From Bilophila sp964538355 (GTDB lineage: Bacteria; Desulfobacterota; Desulfovibrionia; Desulfovibrionales; Desulfovibrionaceae), in NCBI GenBank assembly GCA_964538355.1, contig CAZIFC010000057.1, forward strand, positions 1-6,422: a stretch of DNA of 6,422 nucleotides. The letters are read 5' to 3'. The position numbers and the translations under genes were made by a program. Below, piece after piece: positions 6,020 through 6,422 of this stretch. The notes beneath the pieces were generated by a model. The model made no database searches and had not been told where the DNA came from. It worked only from the letters and a program-made list of their open reading frames with translations. Position 1 is the stretch's first letter, and every line of letters starts with the position of its first letter.

Positions 6020-6422
6020 ATGACTACCGGACGTTTCCACGGAGCTTTCACCGCACTGGTGACGCCGTTCAAAAACGGCAAGATCGATGAGGAAGCCTAC
6101 CGTGAATTCATTGAATGGCAGATCGAACAGGGCATTGATGGTCTCGTGCCCTGCGGAACCACCGGCGAATCCGCCACGATGAGCCACGATGAGCATGAAG
6201 CCGCCATCCGCATCTGCGTCGAGCAGGTCAACAAACGCGTGCCCGTTATCGCCGGAGCCGGCTCCAACAATACCCGCGAAGCCATCCCCCTGACGCAGTT
6301 TGCCAAAAAGGTCGGCGCAGACGCCGCCCTGCACATCACCCCCTATTACAACAAGCCCACGCAGGAAGGCCTGTACCAGCACTTCAAGACCATCTGTTCC
6401 GAAGTGTCCATGCCGGTCATCC
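6020..6422 (+). CDS. dapA: 4-hydroxy-tetrahydrodipicolinate synthase, N-terminal part (runs off window)
   Basis: DapA condenses pyruvate with aspartate semialdehyde in the cytosol, the first committed step to diaminopimelate and lysine. About 134 codons are present, under half of the usual ~290. The (beta/alpha)8-barrel start G-A-F-T-A-L-V-T-P-F (8-17) is clear. The substrate-binding motif G-T-T-G-E-S is at 46-51, and I-T-P-Y-Y-N-K-P at 106-113 holds Y110, matching E. coli Tyr107 of the proton relay. The Schiff-base lysine (E. coli Lys161) and Tyr133 equivalents are at or beyond the edge, so catalytic completeness cannot be judged. A relative such as N-acetylneuraminate lyase is less likely, given G-T-T-G-E-S-A-T with Y-Y-N-K-P-T-Q-E-G. 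The start is supported by AAAGGGG 6 nt upstream. It is separated from ilvB by 301 bases rich in hairpins, so it is probably transcribed separately. Confidence 0.93.
   Translation, partial: MTTGRFHGAFTALVTPFKNGKIDEEAYREFIEWQIEQGIDGLVPCGTTGESATMSHDEHEAAIRICVEQVNKRVPVIAGAGSNNTREAIPLTQFAKKVGADAALHITPYYNKPTQEGLYQHFKTICSEVSMPVI

Noticed and set aside
5863..6090. 75-codon + strand frame before and into dapA
   Set aside because: Translates the intergenic hairpins and then runs out of frame through dapA; no ribosome binding site.
1..6422. CRISPR array, tRNA/rRNA genes, transposase, toxin-antitoxin or defence genes
   Set aside because: No regularly spaced repeats, tRNA cloverleaf, insertion-sequence ends or recognisable proteins of these classes were found on either strand.

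Overview
The window is GC-rich, densely packed bacterial chromosome with every recognisable gene on the + strand: murJ, an LTA-synthase/OpgB-type phosphoglycerol transferase, ilvB (acetolactate synthase large subunit), and the first ~134 codons of dapA, which runs off the right edge. MurJ, DAP synthesis and an OpgB-like enzyme fit a diderm (Gram-negative-type) bacterium. The GC-rich genes together with dispersed pyrimidine-rich hairpin repeats remind me of Desulfovibrionaceae (Desulfovibrio/Bilophila-like). That placement is an impression and was not tested by any search.

Layout. 1-67: no gene; it holds a pyrimidine-rich tail that looks like the end of a dispersed repeat. 68-1744: murJ, whose first ~46 codons overlap a second, degenerate repeat copy, so the true start is doubtful. 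1745-1792: a short gap with a strong sigma70-like promoter whose predicted start point falls on the ATG of the next gene. 1793-3832: the membrane phosphoglycerol transferase, followed by a clear intrinsic terminator at 3867-3896. 3897-4023: ilvB promoter candidate and ribosome binding site. 4024-5718: ilvB. 5719-6019: 301 bases without a gene, holding a very strong 57-nt hairpin repeat, two further hairpins and the dapA ribosome binding site. 6020-6422: dapA, N-terminal part.

How the genes relate. MurJ flips the peptidoglycan precursor lipid II, the phosphoglycerol transferase decorates an envelope glycan or lipid outside the inner membrane, and DapA commits aspartate semialdehyde to diaminopimelate and lysine, a peptidoglycan building block. 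IlvB starts branched-chain amino acid synthesis and, like DapA, consumes pyruvate. The terminator at 3867-3896 separates the envelope pair from ilvB, and the long hairpin after ilvB separates it from dapA, so these look like three or four short transcription units rather than one operon.

I see no defence system, CRISPR array, RNA gene, intact mobile element or clearly new multi-gene system. The points most worth checking are: a possibly leaderless mRNA for the phosphoglycerol transferase; an acetolactate synthase with Leu in place of the usual active-site Trp and no adjacent regulatory subunit; and a dispersed hairpin repeat that appears to have altered the 5' end of murJ.
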